Assembly (NCBI GenBank): GCA_903831405.1 | Contig: CAIKXM010000031.1 | Span: 1 to 57,032 of the forward strand | Reading direction: 5' to 3' | Source of the DNA: an uncultured bacterium | Lineage (GTDB): Bacteria; Babelota; Babeliae; Babelales; Babelaceae | DNA: 57,032 nucleotides | Part shown: piece after piece, positions 53,052-57,032 of the stretch | Numbering within the stretch: the first letter of the stretch is position 1 | Layout of the letters: each line of letters opens with the position of its first letter | Position numbers and translations under genes: made by a program | Notes under the pieces: model-generated | What the model saw: only the letters and a program-made list of their open reading frames with translations | What the model was told of the DNA's origin: nothing | Database searches by the model: none

Positions 53052-55109
53052 ATGCGTAAGCAGACTGTTATAATAAATACCATTTTTTTATGCACAGTTT
53101 TTTTTGTGATTGTTGATTGCTGTGCAATTCCCTGTTATGAGAATATAGACAGCACGTGGGCAGAAAAAACCCTGCAATCGCTCACGTTGCGTCAAAAAAT
53201 AGGGCAGTTGTTTATGGTTGCCACTACTTCATCTTTTGAACAAAGAGAAGAAGCTCTTGCAAGTAAACTTTTTGCCTGTCCGTATAGAATGGATCACGAC
53301 TATATAGAGCAGCTTATAAAAGAATATTATATCGGTGGTGTTATATTCTTGTTTAAAAGTGCTCCCGAAAAGCAGATAGATCTGACGAATAGATTGCAAT
53401 CAATGAGTTCTGTTCCACTGCTTATTGGACAGGATTGTGAGTGGGGATTGAGCATGCGACTCTATAATACCATTGAGTACCCACGTAACAAATTTTTGGG
53501 AGCGTTACATAATACAGAGCTTGTGTACCGGGTTGGCGCGCAAATTGGCAAACAGTGCAAAGCCATTGGTGTGCATATTAACTTTTCTCCTGTTGTCGAT
53601 ATTAACAACAACCCGCACAATATTGTTATAGGCACGCGTTCTTTTGGCGATGATCCTCTCATAGTAACGCAGTGTGGGCTTGCCATGATGCAGGGGCTGC
53701 AAGATCAGCAGGTAATGGCATGTGCAAAGCATTTCCCCGGACATGGTGATACTAGTGTTGACTCACATTTTGATTTGCCCTGTATTAATCATGACAAAAA
53801 GCGTTTTTTTGAATTAGAGTTAGTGCCATTTAAAAAGCTTATTGATGCGGGTATTGGCGGGGTAATGAGTGCGCATTTAGCAATACCGGCATTTGAGAAA
53901 GAATTAACACGAGCATCTTCGCTCTCATATGCTATTGTTACGCAGCTACTTGAGAAAGATTTATGTTTTGATGGGCTTAAGATTACTGATGCACTCGGCA
54001 TGCAAGCAATTACCAAGCAGTACAAGCCTGGAGAGCTTGAGCTACAAGCTTTTTTGGCAGGCAATGATATATTGCTCTGTCCGCTTGATGTACCAAAAGC
54101 GGTTGCATTGATAGAGCAAGCAATTGTATCAGGTAAAATTAGTGAGACAGAACTTGATAAGCGCGTATTAAAAATTCTCAAAGCAAAAGTTTGGACAGGT
54201 TGTTATAAGCGTGATGTTATAGACAAGCAATCAGCACGTGCTGTGCTCGATTCATTAGAGGCGCATGCACTCAAGAAACAACTCGATCAAGTTAACATGA
54301 ACGTAAAAAAAACAACACACACGAGCCCTCAAAAGCTTACCTATAAAACACAAAGGGCTCACGCCATAACAGCTGAAGTAGCAAAAAAAATAGGCATGCA
54401 GATATGGCAGAATGAGATGAATCAGAGAGTTGATCAATTGGTCTTTTGGAACAGGCAAGAAAAGTTTCCCTCGCTTGGTATTGGGCATTGTATCTGGTGT
54501 CCGCATGGTCAATCGATTACCTATAGTGAAACCTTTCCCACATTATGTCTGTATTTGCAGCAACATAATATCGCGCTGCCTGACTGGCTTGCAAAAAATA
54601 TACATGCCGGCGCTCCCTGGAGTTCACGAGAAGAGTTTATCAAAGATACGATTAGAGTAGGACAACTACGTGATATGCTTGCGGCGACCATTCATCTGCA
54701 AACACAATTTATGATAGAACAATTATCAGAACAGTTACCCCTGATAATTGCAGCGGTTGCAGAGAATAAGCGTGCAAAAATTATTAAAATAATCGATGGT
54801 CTGCTCTCAACTGATCGTGGCATGTATATACTCATTGATTATTGTAACTTTAAAGGCTCTGGATTACATCCAAAAGAGCGCATTAACAATCAGGGCTGGG
54901 GTTTGCTGCAGGTTCTCTGCGATAGTGCTGATTCATTGCCCATAGATACCTTGTATGCAAAAGATACCCTTTCCACTGCATTTGCACTCTCAGCCATGAA
55001 GTTATTGATTATGCGGGTACAACATTCATCACCACCCTATACGTGCATGTCTTTTGTTCCTGGATGGATCAAGCGAGTGGAAACATATACCAATAAAAAG
55101 TTATGGTGA
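53052..55109 (+). CDS. NagZ-type beta-N-acetylhexosaminidase fused to a second domain
   Basis: A 685-aa exported protein. Residues about 30-395 are a glycoside hydrolase family 3 domain with the NagZ signature KHFPGHGDTSVDSH (about 225), whose His-Asp dyad acts as acid/base, and the nucleophile Asp in ITDALGM (about 311). NagZ frees GlcNAc from murein fragments and is usually about 340 aa. Here about 250 further residues follow. They hold a conserved-looking domain with IWQNEMNQRVDQLVFWNR, FPSLGIGHCIWCPHG, ILIDYCNFKGSG and NNQGWGLLQVL. I recall similar uncharacterised exported proteins but cannot name the family. A signal peptide is present, unlike cytosolic NagZ. Start ATG 53052 has AAGGG upstream. 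Confidence 0.85.
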   Translation: MRKQTVIINTIFLCTVFFVIVDCCAIPCYENIDSTWAEKTLQSLTLRQKIGQLFMVATTSSFEQREEALASKLFACPYRMDHDYIEQLIKEYYIGGVIFLFKSAPEKQIDLTNRLQSMSSVPLLIGQDCEWGLSMRLYNTIEYPRNKFLGALHNTELVYRVGAQIGKQCKAIGVHINFSPVVDINNNPHNIVIGTRSFGDDPLIVTQCGLAMMQGLQDQQVMACAKHFPGHGDTSVDSHFDLPCINHDKKRFFELELVPFKKLIDAGIGGVMSAHLAIPAFEKELTRASSLSYAIVTQLLEKDLCFDGLKITDALGMQAITKQYKPGELELQAFLAGNDILLCPLDVPKAVALIEQAIVSGKISETELDKRVLKILKAKVWTGCYKRDVIDKQSARAVLDSLEAHALKKQLDQVNMNVKKTTHTSPQKLTYKTQRAHAITAEVAKKIGMQIWQNEMNQRVDQLVFWNRQEKFPSLGIGHCIWCPHGQSITYSETFPTLCLYLQQHNIALPDWLAKNIHAGAPWSSREEFIKDTIRVGQLRDMLAATIHLQTQFMIEQLSEQLPLIIAAVAENKRAKIIKIIDGLLSTDRGMYILIDYCNFKGSGLHPKERINNQGWGLLQVLCDSADSLPIDTLYAKDTLSTAFALSAMKLLIMRVQHSSPPYTCMSFVPGWIKRVETYTNKKLW

Positions 55110-55240
55110 GTTGCATTAGTGAGATTTACTTTTTTTATGCACAATGTAAATCAGTGCTGATTAGCAGCTAATTATAAAAGTAGCGAGGAGAGTAAAGCTC
55201 ATAGTGAAGCGGGCTATATGTAATTGTTATTGAAAGAAAA

Positions 55241-56863
55241 TTATATATTGATAATTTCAACCGTCGAAGTACCATCTGCTTGTATAATTATTTTGCCATA
55301 TGCATCATGGCTATACAGTTCTCTCAATGATTGATCAGAAGGGTTGCAAAGAGTATTACGAAGATCTATAGACCAATTTGTATCAGGAGAGATTCTCAGA
55401 CCATATACAAGGCCATCCCATAAGCAAGAATCTGTATGCTCATGCCCATGGAAAATGAGTCCAACATCATAAGTATCCATCCACTCCCTTGTTGCGCGCT
55501 CGGAATAATAAAAGCCGCAACCGCGCTGTGATAGCTTGATTCCTTTATCCAATTTTTCACAATATTCACTCCAAGAATAGTTCCAAGATCTTAAAGCATC
55601 ATAGGTATTATTTCTGCACAAAAACACTCCCAATGTTTCATGCTCATGATTATGCGCGCCATGAGTAAATAAGATATATTCACCATTGGGCTTTTGCAGA
55701 TACAGAGCAGAAGGCAATGTTGCAAAAAATCTATACAGTTTTTCAAAAAAAATCTCAATGGTTTGGGTCGGCTCTATGCCCTCTCTTCTTTGTCTCTCTT
55801 GTATAGCTATTATTTTATGTAGTAGTTCGTTTTCATTGTACCGTGAGCACATTTCATCTGCTTCGTGATTGCCTCGAATAAGCGTTACACTCTCTGGATT
55901 TTTATAGGCAAGCTTCATCAATAGGTACAACACCTCTAATCCATATAAACCACGATCAACATAATCACCCAAAAAAATGATTCTATTTCCAGGAGTAATA
56001 TTCCAATTGCCATCGATAGCACCTTTTGCATGCAATTCTTGCAAATATGCCATAAGAGATTTTACATCACCATGCAGGTCTGAATGAATATATATCGTTT
56101 CTTGTTGTGTAGCGTGCTGCTTTTTAACATAAAAATAATTTCCAGGAGAGAGCGGGGTGAGCCATGCATCATCTTCTGCCTGTAATTCTTCGAAGCGTCT
56201 AATAAGAGAATCTCTGGCTCGCATAAAAGAGTTTAGAGGAACAGGCGTTTCTGTGCTTACCGGTTTTAAAATTGCTTCCATGGGCCTGCGTATCGATTGT
56301 CTTGATTGAGAAGGTAAACCATTAACAACTCTTGTCCATATAGCAAAAGAGGAGGGTCTTTGTGTAGCTTTTAGAGGAGAAAAACTTTGAGCTAATAATT
56401 GTTGTTCTATTAAATTTTTTAGTTTTACTTCTTGTTCCTCGCTGCATGCGCTTGTTCCACATAGCCCTGTTTTTACTTTTATTACATCCGCAAGACCTTG
56501 AATTAATTTTAAATTATTGGATGTCCATGGCTCATGCACAAGCCAAAATTTTGCTCCCTCCAGGCAGTCCCCTATATAGCTTCTTTCCTGGGACATTTCC
56601 AATGCATGCTTTTTTGAAAGCTGCATATATAAGCTATATATACGAGTTGCCTCATCAATTAATGCATTTGCAATATATTTTTCTCGTACTTCCCTTTGTA
56701 ATGCAACTTCTTCTGTTGATTGTATATGTACATGGGGTCGCAATTCTTTGTCTATTGGCTGCAGTTTTATTCTGGCTAATCCCACCGCCGCAACTTTAGG
56801 GCTTATTCTTGTTGCTATTTCTGCACAAGATTCATCACTCGGTGTTTGCGAGACTTTTTCCAT
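55241..56863 (-). CDS. PPP-type metallophosphatase without signal peptide
   Basis: A 540-aa phosphoesterase with all metal motifs: DLHGD (about 261), GDYVDRG (301), RGNHEADE (330), THGAHNHE (400) and HGHEHTD (474). It is the paralogue of 254-1879, with the same catalytic layout, spacing and length. It has no signal peptide and its N-terminal 250 residues are different: helical, with a CxxC-like TGLCGTSACSEEQE segment. It may therefore be cytosolic or exported by a route without a cleaved signal. No ribosome site is seen before the ATG. Substrate unknown. Confidence 0.82.
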   Translation of the reverse strand: MEKVSQTPSDESCAEIATRISPKVAAVGLARIKLQPIDKELRPHVHIQSTEEVALQREVREKYIANALIDEATRIYSLYMQLSKKHALEMSQERSYIGDCLEGAKFWLVHEPWTSNNLKLIQGLADVIKVKTGLCGTSACSEEQEVKLKNLIEQQLLAQSFSPLKATQRPSSFAIWTRVVNGLPSQSRQSIRRPMEAILKPVSTETPVPLNSFMRARDSLIRRFEELQAEDDAWLTPLSPGNYFYVKKQHATQQETIYIHSDLHGDVKSLMAYLQELHAKGAIDGNWNITPGNRIIFLGDYVDRGLYGLEVLYLLMKLAYKNPESVTLIRGNHEADEMCSRYNENELLHKIIAIQERQRREGIEPTQTIEIFFEKLYRFFATLPSALYLQKPNGEYILFTHGAHNHEHETLGVFLCRNNTYDALRSWNYSWSEYCEKLDKGIKLSQRGCGFYYSERATREWMDTYDVGLIFHGHEHTDSCLWDGLVYGLRISPDTNWSIDLRNTLCNPSDQSLRELYSHDAYGKIIIQADGTSTVEIINI

Positions 56864-56890
56864 GCCATAGATTTGCTGAATAACAATAAA

Positions 56891-56904
56891 TACAGGACTT
56901 ACGC
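56891..56904. repeat. Possible insertion-sequence terminal inverted repeat
   Basis: ACAGGACTTACGCA resembles the ends of some insertion sequences, from memory. It follows the possible transposase tail next to it and lies near the window edge, so the other end cannot be seen. Confidence 0.3.
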
Positions 56905-56916
56905 ATAAATGTGTTG

Positions 56917-57032
56917 ATTAGCGCTTATGAGTCGAGTGAATCTCTTTATTAAAAAGTTAATGCTTTTCGTCTTACAGTGTCTAATTGCTTTTTCTGGTGT
57001 ATCTAGCCTGCTTATTTTCATCTCTAGTTGCG
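56917..57032 (-). CDS. Possible partial gene, transposase-like tail
   Basis: This open frame, entering from the right edge on the minus strand, gives about 37 basic residues, including LDTPEKAIRHCKTKS and IKRIHSTHKR before TAA. It is followed by the putative terminal repeat at 56891-56904. The charge and ending fit a transposase C-terminus, but it is too short to identify. Confidence 0.3.

Noticed and set aside
56926-56952. Plus-strand ATG at the right edge that might start a lipoprotein
   Set aside because: The frame stops after eight codons (TAA).

Overview
The window looks like part of the small, AT-rich chromosome of an intracellular or host-associated diderm bacterium. The best fit is a Candidatus Dependentiae (TM6)-type parasite of protists. 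This rests on inference: housekeeping genes sit among secreted proteins with eukaryote-like folds (WD40 propellers, a Skp1-like domain, J-domains, PPP-type phosphatases), there are cysteine-rich outer-membrane barrels, and almost no metabolic genes. A canonical ftsQ-ftsA-ftsZ cluster argues against Chlamydiae. There is no rRNA, tRNA or CRISPR array. The only hint of a mobile element is a possible IS end at the right edge.

Layout. 0.2-7.1 kb (minus strand): a secreted metallophosphatase, a secreted J-domain protein, a HerA-like ATPase and a secreted 14-repeat WD40 protein. A small segmental duplication here left a herA fragment and two copies of one promoter/signal-peptide cassette. 7.5-10.8 kb: ftsQAZ. 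11.0-13.1 kb: a small secreted protein and gltX. 13.4-17.2 kb: an Omp85/TamA-like protein and a polytopic membrane protein. 17.6-23.8 kb: a very large exported protein followed by a cysteine-rich barrel, probably the major envelope proteins. 23.9-24.8 kb: a second exported J-domain protein. 25.1-27.7 kb: a split methionyl-tRNA synthetase (metG plus a separate tRNA-binding protein), then rpmH-rnpA. 27.8-30.4 kb: small poorly known genes, two Cys-rich mini-proteins and a 148-nt element closed by a long inverted repeat. 30.4-34.1 kb: uppS with a DUF952 membrane protein, two HAD proteins and thioredoxin. 34.4-38.4 kb: a degenerate propeller protein, a secreted Skp1-like/WD40 fusion and an exported HAD paralogue behind a 17-codon leader. 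38.4-43.1 kb: Nudix, cysS and bamA. 43.2-46.1 kb: a large exported protein with 37-residue repeats. 46.3-48.2 kb: ftsL-ftsI. 48.5-50.6 kb: an outer-membrane barrel and a murein amidase. 50.7-52.7 kb: groES-groEL. 53.0-55.1 kb: a NagZ-type glycosidase fused to a second conserved domain. 55.2-56.9 kb: a phosphatase paralogue without a signal peptide.

How the genes fit together. FtsQ, FtsA, FtsZ, FtsL, FtsI, UppS, the amidase and the NagZ-like enzyme imply that division and some peptidoglycan turnover are retained. The two Omp85 proteins would insert the barrels. The Cys-rich barrels suggest a disulfide-supported envelope. The exported phosphatase, J-domain, WD40, Skp1-WD40 and HAD proteins are the accessory layer and the best candidates for host interaction. 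Many genes end in very long perfect hairpins, several without a T tract. Starts were moved inward where a Shine-Dalgarno sequence and signal peptide supported it.
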